Below, one piece after another: positions 7,231-14,943 of a stretch of DNA of 20,508 nucleotides. The DNA lies in NCBI GenBank assembly GCA_910587035.1, contig CAJUMQ010000031.1, positions 1 to 20,508 on the forward strand. The letters run 5' to 3'. The stretch's first letter is position 1. Each line of letters begins with the position of its first letter. The notes under the pieces were generated by a model. That model saw only the letters and a list, made by a program, of their open reading frames with translations. It was not told the DNA's origin and made no database searches. This stretch comes from an uncultured Desulfovibrio sp. (GTDB lineage: Bacteria; Desulfobacterota; Desulfovibrionia; Desulfovibrionales; Desulfovibrionaceae). The translations under genes and the position numbers were made by a program.

Positions 7231-8333
7231 AAGCCACAGTAAATGGAGTCAGGATTCGCGGCATTTGCGCCGTGGTGCCAGATGAAATCCACAAGTTTGC
7301 GGATGAGATAAAGTATTTTCCCTTTCCTGAAAAAAGCTCCATCCGCCTAGGCCGCGTGATGGGCTTCAGGGAACACCGCATAACCGATGCCGCCACTACC
7401 CCCTGTGATCTGGCATCATATGCTTTAAATTATCTTTTCCAAAATGGGCTGATACAAAAAGATAATCTGCAATCTCTGCTGGTAGTCGCTCAAATGGCTG
7501 ATCATCGGGTGCCAGGCAATAGCAAGATTGTCCATGGCCAGCTGGGTCTGCCACAGGAAACCTTCTGCGCGGATCTGTATGAGAATTGCACAGGATTTAT
7601 TTCCGGTCTTTACATGGCCAGTGTGCAGGTGGCCTCCGGCAGCGTGGACGAAGTGGCCCTTGTTGTCACAGACGGAGGCGCATGCCGGGCAAATAAACTG
7701 GACAGAAACACATATCCACTGTGCGGGGATGCGGCAGGAGTTGCCCTGGTAAGCAAAAGCCAGGATCCTGAAGACAAAATCCACTTTGTTTTCAGAAATG
7801 ACGGCAGTCGCAAGGATGCGCTGATTGTTCCGGCTGGTGGCTGTCGTATGCCTTCCACTCCGGAAACCGCCAAAGCTGTGCGGGATGAAATGGGCAATTA
7901 TCGTTCCCTGAACGATATGCATATGGATGGCACAGCGGTTTTTCAGTTTGTGATGGAGAGTGTGCCTCCTCTTGTGGAGGAAGCCTGCGCCTATGCGGGA
8001 ATAGAAAAAGGGAACATCCAGTATCATCTCACCCATCAGCCAAACCGTTTTATGCTGGAAAAGCTGGCCGACATAATGGAAGTACCCAGGGAAATCCTTT
8101 TTAATAATATTGTGGAAAATTTCGGCAATTCATCCAGCGCGACCATACCGGTGAACATGGCTTTCAATCTTGGGCGCCGTCTTGTTGAGGAAAAGCCTCT
8201 TGTCTGCCTCTCAGCATTTGGGGCCGGGCTATCCCTTGCGGCTGCGGTATGCCGTCTTGGCCATATGGATTTTTGCGAAATGATTGAACATCCAGGCAAA
8301 GGCTGCATCATGCCGCCAAAGCAGGGAGATTGA
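7227..8333 (+). CDS. 3-oxoacyl-ACP synthase III family enzyme 1 (FabH-like)
   Basis: A thiolase-fold condensing enzyme of 368 residues, somewhat longer than FabH (about 320). The triad is complete: Cys121 in ENCTGF, His270 in THQPN and Asn301 in FGNSSS. His is followed by Gln-Pro-Asn where FabH normally has Gln-Ala-Asn. Asn in the third position indicates Claisen condensation, not the Cys-His-Asp acyltransferases of the CerJ type. GDAAG at 167-171 is the usual family loop. It probably joins an acyl-CoA or acyl-ACP starter to malonyl-ACP, giving a beta-ketoacyl chain on the adjacent ACP. The start at 7227 overlaps the ACP1 stop by 4 bases and has AGGGG just before it. It looks closer to KAS III-3 than to KAS III-2: both share a DRNT-GDAA segment and an HMDG-F-F segment. 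Confidence 0.9.
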   Translation: MKATVNGVRIRGICAVVPDEIHKFADEIKYFPFPEKSSIRLGRVMGFREHRITDAATTPCDLASYALNYLFQNGLIQKDNLQSLLVVAQMADHRVPGNSKIVHGQLGLPQETFCADLYENCTGFISGLYMASVQVASGSVDEVALVVTDGGACRANKLDRNTYPLCGDAAGVALVSKSQDPEDKIHFVFRNDGSRKDALIVPAGGCRMPSTPETAKAVRDEMGNYRSLNDMHMDGTAVFQFVMESVPPLVEEACAYAGIEKGNIQYHLTHQPNRFMLEKLADIMEVPREILFNNIVENFGNSSSATIPVNMAFNLGRRLVEEKPLVCLSAFGAGLSLAAAVCRLGHMDFCEMIEHPGKGCIMPPKQGD

Positions 8334-8342
8334 GGTAGCATC

Positions 8343-8570
8343 ATGGAAAAGAAAGACAAATTGGCGATTCTTGAAGATATGATGGAACTGGAAAAGGGCA
8401 CCCTTGCACCTGAAACAGAATTGAACGATCTTGAAGAATGGGACAGCCTCTCCGCCCTGTCATTTGTAGTCATGCTTGGGGACGAATTTGGCCGCAAGGT
8501 TACGGGCCAGGAAGTGAGAAATATGGAAACTGTTCAGGATATGCTCAACATCATGGAGCGGGAGGCTTGA
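8343..8570 (+). CDS. Acyl carrier protein 2
   Basis: A 75-residue acidic carrier. The phosphopantetheine site is EWDSLSALS with Ser35. The EWDSL form is usual in carriers dedicated to secondary metabolite or sugar-acyl pathways. GAGGT at 8332-8336 is the ribosome binding site. The gene starts 9 bases after KAS III-1, and its stop directly abuts the GTG of KAS III-2, so the pair is expected to be co-translated and to work together. It differs clearly in sequence from ACP1 and ACP3, suggesting it carries a different intermediate. Confidence 0.92.
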   Translation: MEKKDKLAILEDMMELEKGTLAPETELNDLEEWDSLSALSFVVMLGDEFGRKVTGQEVRNMETVQDMLNIMEREA

Positions 8571-9674
8571 GTGGCCTTTCTCCATTTTGATAATGTAGGT
8601 ATTGCCAGCCTCACATGCGCGGTTCCGGAATATACCCAAAAAGTAACAGATGATCCGCAATTTCCACAGGCAGCCTATATTAGAAGTTTTCTAAAAAAGA
8701 TTGGCATAAGACAGAGGCAGGTTTCCCTCACTGAACAAACCTGCACAGACCTGGGTTTTGCCGCAGTCACCCGCGCTCTTGAATGTACTGGATGGAGCGC
8801 GGAAAGCCTGGATGCCCTGATCTTCATGTCCCAGATGCCGGATTTCAACCCTGGCACTGGCAATGCTTTTATCTTGCACAAACATCTTGGGCTGCCACCC
8901 TCCACAATGGTTTTTGATATAACCCTGGGTTGCTCCAGTTTTCCCTATGGTCTGGCTGTGTGTGCCTCCTTTCTCCAGCAGCCAGGCATAAACAGGATCG
9001 CCATGATTTCCGGGGACAATGTCTGGTCATGCGTCCCAGACAGGGAAATGCTTCTTGGGGAAAACGCGTTTCTTTTCGGCGAAGGTACAACGGCAGTGCT
9101 TCTGGAAAACAGGGAAAAATCCCCTCTGGATGTCGCCCTATATAGCGATGGAGGCGGATATGAGTTCCTGTACAATCCCCTGGCCGGCTCAAGGAACAAT
9201 TGGCGTCATGGCAATCAGGTCAAACTCAGTCATGGCCAGACAATTATCTCACCTGGCGCCAAAGAGGGTCAGTATATGGATGGTCCTGAAATCACAACGT
9301 TTTCCACCACAACTGTAGTCGATTCCCTCAAGGAATTTATCACCTGGATGAAAAAACCCCTGGAAGAATACTCCGGGCTGGTGCTCCATCAGGCCAATAG
9401 GCAGATAGTAAAAACAATTGCCAGGCGACTGGGTGTTGCAGAGGAAAAGGTTCCTCTTTCCCTTGAAAGATATGCCAACACCAGCGGCGCCTCTGTGCCA
9501 CTGACCATTGCTGATGCCTGGGGTGAAAGGCAGGAGGGGAGTCTTGAATTGCTGACATGCGCCTATGGTATAGGCCTGTCCTGGGGAATTGCGGCTTTCA
9601 GCATTGATTGCCGGGTAATACAACCCATATTCAAAACAGATTTTCGTTTTGATGAAGGATATATTCAACAGTAG
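8571..9674 (+). CDS. 3-oxoacyl-ACP synthase III family enzyme 2 (FabH-like)
   Basis: 367 residues with a GTG start immediately after the ACP2 stop and GGAGG at 8561-8565. Catalytic Cys121 (LGCSSF), His273 (LHQANRQ) and Asn303 (YANTSGAS) form the standard condensing triad. FGEGTTA at 169-175 corresponds to the GDGA-type loop. An extra stretch near 200-245, between core halves, is rich in Gly, Ser and Thr and makes it longer than FabH. The expected reaction is decarboxylative condensation with malonyl-ACP, giving a 3-oxoacyl-ACP for the ketoreductase downstream. It belongs to a different branch from KAS III-1 and -3, so starter preference probably differs. A stem-rich intercistronic region follows before the SDR gene. 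Confidence 0.9.
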   Translation: MAFLHFDNVGIASLTCAVPEYTQKVTDDPQFPQAAYIRSFLKKIGIRQRQVSLTEQTCTDLGFAAVTRALECTGWSAESLDALIFMSQMPDFNPGTGNAFILHKHLGLPPSTMVFDITLGCSSFPYGLAVCASFLQQPGINRIAMISGDNVWSCVPDREMLLGENAFLFGEGTTAVLLENREKSPLDVALYSDGGGYEFLYNPLAGSRNNWRHGNQVKLSHGQTIISPGAKEGQYMDGPEITTFSTTTVVDSLKEFITWMKKPLEEYSGLVLHQANRQIVKTIARRLGVAEEKVPLSLERYANTSGASVPLTIADAWGERQEGSLELLTCAYGIGLSWGIAAFSIDCRVIQPIFKTDFRFDEGYIQQ

Positions 9675-9714
9675 GCCGGAGAGGCCAGGCCTCGAAGCGG
9701 CACAGTTCCGGCCT
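9673..9714 (+). promoter_or_regulatory. Nested hairpin between KAS III-2 and the SDR gene
   Basis: An outer perfect 8-bp stem (AGGCCGGA 9673-9680 with TCCGGCCT 9707-9714) encloses a second stem, GAGGCC-A-GGCCTC (9681-9693). It occupies most of the only 100-base gap inside the operon and begins at the stop codon of KAS III-2. No T tract follows, so it is not a classic terminator. It could be an mRNA processing or stability element, or a partial attenuator that lowers expression of the downstream half. Confidence 0.55.
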
Positions 9715-9774
9715 CATTAATGCGTGTTTGGCAGAATGGGCCATATCCGGTTTAAAAGGCAAGGATTTTCCAGC

Positions 9775-10518
9775 ATGGATGAATTCCAGAATAAAACATA
9801 TCTGGTGGCTGGGGCCACTTCGGGAATTGGGAAATCCGTTTCCGAAATGCTGGCTGCAAGAGGCGCCAATGTATTGCTCATGGCCAGAAATGCCCAGGCG
9901 CTGCAAAAAACAGTGGCAGCTCTTCCAGCCGGGGCACATGACCATGTGCCCTGTGATGTATCCAGGTTGGATGTGGTGGCTCCCGCCATTGCGTCATTTA
10001 AAGAAAGATATGGCAAAATTGACGGTCTTGTGTGGTGTGTGGGGCTTGGCAAGGTCGCCAGGCTGAGGGATCTGGGCATAAATGATATGCAGATGGCCTT
10101 TGCCACAAGCTGCTTCGCTTTCATGGAGGCTGTAAAGGAGCTGATGCATGGAAAGCCAAAAAAACAGCCTTTGCGTGTTGTGGCCATTTCATCGCTGGCG
10201 AGTACCGAGTTTCAGAAATATCTCACACTGTATGCCGGAGCCAAAGCGGCGCTAGAGGCCGTTGTGCGCTGTCTTTCATCCGAGCTTGGTCCTCGAAATG
10301 TGCGGATTAATTGCATCCGTCCGGCCTTTGTCAATACACCAAGACTTGCCGGTTTAAACGATATAACTGGAAATGTGGAAGAATCCATAAAAAAATATCA
10401 GCCTTTGGGCCTTATTGACGCCAATGATGTAGCGGATGCGGTTCTTTTTATGTTGAGCGACTCTGCATCCCATATAAATGGCACTAGCTGGGAAATCAAT
10501 GGCGGGGCAGCCTGCTGA
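9775..10518 (+). CDS. SDR-family 3-oxoacyl-ACP reductase-like enzyme (FabG-like)
   Basis: A cytoplasmic short-chain dehydrogenase of 247 residues, the usual FabG length. The NAD(P)-binding motif is GATSGIG (13-19). The catalytic Ser140, Tyr153 and Lys157 (YAGAK) are present, and the C-terminal EINGG is typical. The structural NNAG motif is replaced by CVGLG near 88-92, an unusual divergence. Its likely role is reduction of 3-oxoacyl-ACP made by the KAS III enzymes to 3-hydroxyacyl-ACP. The ATG at 9775 is chosen for AAGGA at 9761-9765; a GTG at 9724 lies upstream in frame but has no clear site. The next gene follows after 11 bases. Reduction of a sugar intermediate is an alternative, but the ACP/KAS context favours acyl reduction. 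Confidence 0.87.
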   Translation: MDEFQNKTYLVAGATSGIGKSVSEMLAARGANVLLMARNAQALQKTVAALPAGAHDHVPCDVSRLDVVAPAIASFKERYGKIDGLVWCVGLGKVARLRDLGINDMQMAFATSCFAFMEAVKELMHGKPKKQPLRVVAISSLASTEFQKYLTLYAGAKAALEAVVRCLSSELGPRNVRINCIRPAFVNTPRLAGLNDITGNVEESIKKYQPLGLIDANDVADAVLFMLSDSASHINGTSWEINGGAAC

Positions 10519-10529
10519 CCGGAGGATTA

Positions 10530-11420
10530 ATGATACGCGCCGACCGAATCAATTTTTTTGCGGCCTGCGACGCCCTTAAAAAAGACTATGCCTGTCATAC
10601 TGGCAACCTTTTTCTGAACAGTGCCGAGCTGGCCAGCAAGTTTGAAAATGAGTCCTGTCATTTTCACAGGGGGGACAAGTCAATTTTTCTTCTGCTGCCA
10701 TCTCATGGAGATATGCAAAGTCTGCACTTTCTGACAGCCGGACCTGATGCTCTTGCGTCAGATTTGCCAGCCTTTTTGCGGCAAGCTTTCCCACTGCCTG
10801 ATCTGAAAACATCGATCATAGGGCCTGAAGATTTGTGTGATTCCATATATCCTGTCATGGAAGCCAATGGGTTTGTAACCATAAAAAAACTAATCCGCAT
10901 GCGGCTTGCAAAACCCCAGGAAAAAATCATCGCTGCCATGCGTGTGCTTGCCGACAACTATATTGAATTCGCATCTTTTGCAGAAGAAAATGACGCTGAA
11001 GAAATTTTGGACATTTTGTGTGAGGAATTTGACATTGTTGGTGATAACATCCCCAGAGTGGAGGAAATCAGGGAAAACATAAAAAGGAAAAATGTCACCA
11101 TTATCCGCATGAATGGCAAAATTGCCACACTTCATTACTTCCAGGTGGAAAAAGGTATTGCCCATGGATATTTTGACATGACACGCAAGGAGTTCAGGGG
11201 CGGCAATGGTCTTATTTTCGCCCTGAACATTTTTGAGCATGAATACTTTAAAAAGGCGGGTATAAGGATCAACCGTTCCTATGGCTGGCGGGAAGAAATC
11301 AAAACAAGATTGGTGAAGAGCTCTTCCAGAAGCAGCTCGTTCCCGGACGGGATTGTGATTTACAACATGCTCCACAAAAGCAAACCTGGCTATAAAATTT
11401 CGGATGCAAAGTTGTCATGA
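10530..11420 (+). CDS. GNAT-like acyltransferase-type protein
   Basis: 296 residues with a strong GGAGG (10521-10525) before the ATG. The C-terminal half (about 145-285) has the pattern of a GNAT fold: an acidic helix with DAEEILDIL, strands around IATLHYF and GYFDMT, then GGNGLIFAL near the acyl-CoA pyrophosphate loop position, and a terminal ING/YGWREE segment. The N-terminal 140 residues are less clear and may be a second, degenerate GNAT half. It would transfer an acyl group to an amine or hydroxyl of an intermediate. The acyl donor (CoA or ACP) is unknown. Its stop overlaps the next start as ATGA. Family assignment is by pattern only and moderately sure. Confidence 0.65.
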   Translation: MIRADRINFFAACDALKKDYACHTGNLFLNSAELASKFENESCHFHRGDKSIFLLLPSHGDMQSLHFLTAGPDALASDLPAFLRQAFPLPDLKTSIIGPEDLCDSIYPVMEANGFVTIKKLIRMRLAKPQEKIIAAMRVLADNYIEFASFAEENDAEEILDILCEEFDIVGDNIPRVEEIRENIKRKNVTIIRMNGKIATLHYFQVEKGIAHGYFDMTRKEFRGGNGLIFALNIFEHEYFKKAGIRINRSYGWREEIKTRLVKSSSRSSSFPDGIVIYNMLHKSKPGYKISDAKLS

Positions 11421-12196
11421 TCCGAGCTTGCCTGACCTTCCCATCCACCACCCTTTTGCGGCCGGTGAATATAGAAATAGCCCTTCCTGGAGGATTTTCC
11501 AGGGCCAAGCCGCCTTTCCGCTGCCTTTGGGCGCTCCATTGCGCCATGGCTGATGGCAAATTCTTTTTTGATTCCCTTGGTCTGGAAGAACTGGCTGAGC
11601 GGGAAGAGATAGCTGTTGTGGCCCCAAGTCTTGGTAATGGTTATTTTATGAATTCAGATTATGAAAATCAGGGGGATTTTCTGCGGGAAATGTTTAAGCA
11701 ACTATCCTCCATGTTTTCCATCTCCACCAAACGTTCGGATAATGCTGTTCTGGGAATTTCCATGGGCGGATTCGGCGCCTTGAGCTGGGCCTTGCAGAGT
11801 GGGGCATTTGTCAGCGCCACAGCAATCTCTGGAATTTTTGACTGCCATATTCCGCCTGATGAAAGACTTTTTAAAAATCGCAAGCAGCGGGCTCTGCATG
11901 CAGCCCTTGAAAAAAACATGCGGGGAATGTTTCTGGATCATGATGGTAAAACCCGGCAGGGAGCGGACTTTGAAATCATGCTCAGCGGCAGCAGTGATTA
12001 CTACCCGCAGGTCAATCTGTATTGTGGAGAAGAAGATTATCTCAGTCTGACCCAGACCCTGGCCATGCGCGAGACCTGCGAAAGGCATAATTGCCCCGTG
12101 AGCCTGAATCTCACCAGTGGCTCGCATGATGCCGGGTACTGGCGCAGCGTTCTTGATAAAGCAGTTTCCACAGCCTACAGCCCGCTAATGCACTGA
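11417..12196 (+). CDS. Esterase D-like alpha/beta hydrolase
   Basis: 259 residues of the putative esterase (S-formylglutathione hydrolase/antigen 85-like) family. The nucleophile elbow GISMGG gives Ser115. The acid is probably Asp207 in CGEEDY, and the base is His237 in GSHDAGYW, close to the GGHDWxxW motif of the family. It has no signal peptide, so a cytoplasmic role is likely. In this operon it could act as a thioesterase releasing or proofreading acyl-ACPs, or as an acyltransferase or deacylase on the decorated sugar. It starts within the preceding stop (4-base overlap) and ends 10 bases before the adenylation gene. The catalytic assignment is sound; the substrate is inference. Confidence 0.82.
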   Translation: MIRACLTFPSTTLLRPVNIEIALPGGFSRAKPPFRCLWALHCAMADGKFFFDSLGLEELAEREEIAVVAPSLGNGYFMNSDYENQGDFLREMFKQLSSMFSISTKRSDNAVLGISMGGFGALSWALQSGAFVSATAISGIFDCHIPPDERLFKNRKQRALHAALEKNMRGMFLDHDGKTRQGADFEIMLSGSSDYYPQVNLYCGEEDYLSLTQTLAMRETCERHNCPVSLNLTSGSHDAGYWRSVLDKAVSTAYSPLMH

Positions 12197-12206
12197 GAGG
12201 AGCAGC

Positions 12207-13742
12207 ATGATCAATATTGTTGATAATTTTGAAAAGATAGCGCAAGCCAATGCCTCCCGCATAGCCATTTATGACAATGGCCGCAGCTGCTCCTTTGAGG
12301 TGCTTTATGACAGCGCACTTAAGCTGTCCCTGCATATCAATGAAATGCTTGCCGGAGGAAAATGCAAAATAGTGGGCGTTCTTCTACCCAAAAGCATTGA
12401 GTCCGTTCTTGCCGATCTCGCCATACTGTACAGCGGCAACGCCTATATGAATCTTGATGTAAACGCACCCAGTAAAAGGACTGATGCCATTCTCGAGCAA
12501 ACCAGGCCAGACCTCCTGATTGTGGCTAAAGGCTACGCTTTGGAGACAGACAGCCCCAGAATTCATCTACCGGAGACAGCTCCCTGTATCCTGTTGCCCC
12601 AGGAGAGGGAACAGGCTTTGGGTTTAAGAAAGGATTGCGTAGATGCAGACCTGGCCTGTCTGATCAATACTTCAGGATCCACGGGGAGGCCAAAGGCAGT
12701 GGCTCTGTCCCACAGGGGTTTTCTGGATTTCATGCATGCCGTGGAAGCGGCAGGACTGATGCCGGAGGAGGCAATTATTGGCAGCCTTTCGCCAATAATT
12801 TTCGACATATTCAGCTTTGAATTGTGCATGCTTGCCATCAGGGGCAGTACTCTTTCGCTTTTACAGGAGAAAATGGCCGCTTTCCCCATTCGTCTGCTCC
12901 AGAAAATGAATGAGACCCATGTGAATTTTATATTCTGGGTTCCCACCATCATGGTGAATATCGCCAATATGAACCTTCTCGCCAAGATTAGTCTGCCTGA
13001 TCTGCAAATGGTCTGGTTTGCGGGTGAAGTGTTTCCCACTGCAAAATTCAATTACTGGAAAAAGTATCTCCCCAATGTGGTATTCGCCAATTTTTACGGT
13101 CCCATAGAAATCACACTGGACTGCCTGTTTTATGTGGTGGACAGGGACCTGGCCGATGATGAGCCCATTCCCATAGGGCGCCCTTTCAAAAACACTGCAA
13201 TACTTGTGCTGGATGGTGAAAATCAATCCATTTGCGCCGACTCCCCAAATCAGGAAGGCGAGCTGTGCGTGCGGGGATCCTCCCTTGCCTATGGTTACTA
13301 CAATGATCCGCAAAAAACAGTCCTGGCCTTCACGCAAAACCCGCTAAATAATTCATATCCCGAAGTGATATACCGCACCGGTGATATCGTGGCCTGGGAC
13401 AGGAATGGTGATCTTGTCTTCAGGGGAAGGAAGGATACCCTGATCAAGCGCCATGGCTACCGCATCGAACTGGGTGAGATTGAACATGCTGCCATAGCCA
13501 TTGATGGGGGCGTCAATAACTGTTGCGCCCTTTATTGCCCGGAGTCGCAAAAAATTATCCTGGCATATGAAAGCCCCAAAGCCATCGACGAAAGAAATTT
13601 TTCCAAAATATTGTCAACCATTCTGCCACGTTATATGCTTCCCAATGAATACCGGCATCTGGTGGAAATGCCAAGAAACGCCAATGGCAAAATTGACCGG
13701 TTAAAGATTCATACCCTTTTTGCTGGCGAAAGAAACTCATGA
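12207..13742 (+). CDS. Stand-alone amino-acid-type adenylation enzyme (NRPS A domain-like)
   Basis: A 511-residue ANL superfamily enzyme with AGAGGAG at 12196-12202. The core motifs run in order: A3 TSGSTGRPK at 155-163, A4 FDIFSFE near 199-205, A5 NFYGPIE at 295-301, A7 YRTGD at 389-393, A8 GRKDTLIKRHGYRIE near 407-421, and A10 NANGKID with catalytic Lys495. Asp200 in A4 sits where NRPS A domains bind the substrate alpha-amino group, so an amino acid is the likely substrate rather than a plain fatty or aryl acid. No condensation, carrier or thioesterase domain is attached, so it must load one of the discrete carriers of the operon, in the manner of DltA with DltC. It overlaps the next gene by 4 bases. 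Confidence 0.88.
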   Translation: MINIVDNFEKIAQANASRIAIYDNGRSCSFEVLYDSALKLSLHINEMLAGGKCKIVGVLLPKSIESVLADLAILYSGNAYMNLDVNAPSKRTDAILEQTRPDLLIVAKGYALETDSPRIHLPETAPCILLPQEREQALGLRKDCVDADLACLINTSGSTGRPKAVALSHRGFLDFMHAVEAAGLMPEEAIIGSLSPIIFDIFSFELCMLAIRGSTLSLLQEKMAAFPIRLLQKMNETHVNFIFWVPTIMVNIANMNLLAKISLPDLQMVWFAGEVFPTAKFNYWKKYLPNVVFANFYGPIEITLDCLFYVVDRDLADDEPIPIGRPFKNTAILVLDGENQSICADSPNQEGELCVRGSSLAYGYYNDPQKTVLAFTQNPLNNSYPEVIYRTGDIVAWDRNGDLVFRGRKDTLIKRHGYRIELGEIEHAAIAIDGGVNNCCALYCPESQKIILAYESPKAIDERNFSKILSTILPRYMLPNEYRHLVEMPRNANGKIDRLKIHTLFAGERNS

Positions 13743-14371
13743 AAGATCTTTATATTGTAGGCGCAGGCGGCTGCGGCCGTGAGACGCTTGTGCTGCTTCA
13801 GGATATTAATCGCATCACTGGCACGAAGTGGAATCTGAAAGGTTTTTTGGACGATACACCTGATCCACTGCATGACAAGGCATGTGACTTGGGGGTGGTT
13901 GGCACAATCCGCGACTACTCTCCGGGCCCCAATGATGTTTTGGTGCTGGCCATTGCCGCGCCACAGGATAAAATAATGCTTGTGAAGCTTCTCAAGGGCC
14001 GCGGTGCAAAATTTGAAAGCGCCATTCATCCATATGCCAATATGGGGCGACATTGTTCTGTGGGCGAGGGGGTTCTGGTGCAGAATGGTTTTGGCATGAC
14101 CGTCAATGTAAATATTGGATCCTTTACCACCCTGTTAAGCTCCTGCATTGGCCATGATGTGACCGTGGGTGATTATTCCACCATTTCATCCCATTGCAAT
14201 ATTTCCGGCAACGTATCCATAGGGAAAGGAGTTTTTATTGGTGGCAATGTGGCCGTCGCCCCCAAGGTATCCATTGGCGATGGCTCCTACTTGTGCATGG
14301 GCAGTGTTGTCCTGAAAGATGTTGCCATAGGGGCAAAGATCCTTGGCAATCCCGCCAGGGAAGTCGGATAG
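13739..14371 (+). CDS. NeuD/PglD-type sugar O- or N-acyltransferase
   Basis: 210 residues. The N-terminal 60-80 residues form a small Rossmann-like domain beginning IVGAGGCGRE. From about residue 95 a left-handed beta-helix of hexapeptide repeats follows, with the His of IGHDVTVGDYS (His139) at the catalytic position of the PglD/NeuD family. These enzymes form homotrimers and acylate amino groups of UDP-amino sugars or hydroxyls of sialic acids, usually with acetyl-CoA. Relatives in glycosylation islands may take other acyl donors. Here it is a good candidate for placing the operon's acyl product on a sugar nucleotide. It overlaps the adenylation gene (ATGA), and the next gene starts 2 bases after its stop. 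Confidence 0.87.
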   Translation: MKDLYIVGAGGCGRETLVLLQDINRITGTKWNLKGFLDDTPDPLHDKACDLGVVGTIRDYSPGPNDVLVLAIAAPQDKIMLVKLLKGRGAKFESAIHPYANMGRHCSVGEGVLVQNGFGMTVNVNIGSFTTLLSSCIGHDVTVGDYSTISSHCNISGNVSIGKGVFIGGNVAVAPKVSIGDGSYLCMGSVVLKDVAIGAKILGNPAREVG

Positions 14372-14373
14372 CC

Positions 14374-14943
14374 ATGCTGCCCAAAAAAATCAGTGCCTTT
14401 GGCATTGAATTGAAATTTTTGGAAAAAAGTGATTTGCCCTTGCTGCTTCTCTGGCGTAATCAGCCGTCTATCAGGCCGTTTCTTGACGATCCCAGGGAGA
14501 TAAGCCTGCCAATGCTCTCATTCTGGTATGAAAAAATTCTCCGTTATAAAACCTGTCTGCCCTGGCTGGCCTACTATAATAATACAGCCGTGGCCTATAC
14601 GGAAATAAAGGACATGGACCCTGTGAATAAATCCTGCGCGGGAGGCCTTTTCCTGTTTGGCGAAAAATACTATGGCGCCGGTTTGAGCTACCGGATTGTG
14701 CTATGTCGCGAAATAGTCATGCGGGCCCTTGGTCTGGACACACTCTACAGCCATGTGTGTAAAGACAATGGCAGAAGCATGGATTTTTGCCGACAATATG
14801 GCGGTGAGCTTGTGGGGATGAAGGATGGTTACAATATTTTTCGTTATGAACGCGACAAAAGGGAGGCCAGATTAAAATTCATAGCCAAAGCCATCAGGCA
14901 GGATGGAGATTTTGAAAAATTTATTGAAAGGTCTGCTTTGTGA
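14374..14943 (+). CDS. GNAT-family N-acetyltransferase (PseH/RimJ-like)
   Basis: 189 residues, a single GNAT domain: an N-terminal strand and LLLLWRNQP segment, a central strand around CAGGLFLFGEKYYGAGLSY, and the segment ALGLDTLYSHVCKDN-GRSMDFC typical of the RimJ/PseH group. PseH-like proteins N-acetylate UDP-amino sugars of flagellin glycans, which suits this cluster; the exact substrate is inference. The ATG at 14374 is chosen because it follows the NeuD-like stop by 2 bases and has AGGGAA at 14357-14362. A longer reading frame upstream lies inside the NeuD gene. It overlaps the following GTG start by 4 bases. Confidence 0.8.
   Translation: MLPKKISAFGIELKFLEKSDLPLLLLWRNQPSIRPFLDDPREISLPMLSFWYEKILRYKTCLPWLAYYNNTAVAYTEIKDMDPVNKSCAGGLFLFGEKYYGAGLSYRIVLCREIVMRALGLDTLYSHVCKDNGRSMDFCRQYGGELVGMKDGYNIFRYERDKREARLKFIAKAIRQDGDFEKFIERSAL

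Noticed and set aside
7425..8036. Minus-strand frame of 203 codons opposite KAS III-1
   Set aside because: Antisense shadow of a gene with an intact catalytic triad; no ribosome site or domain.
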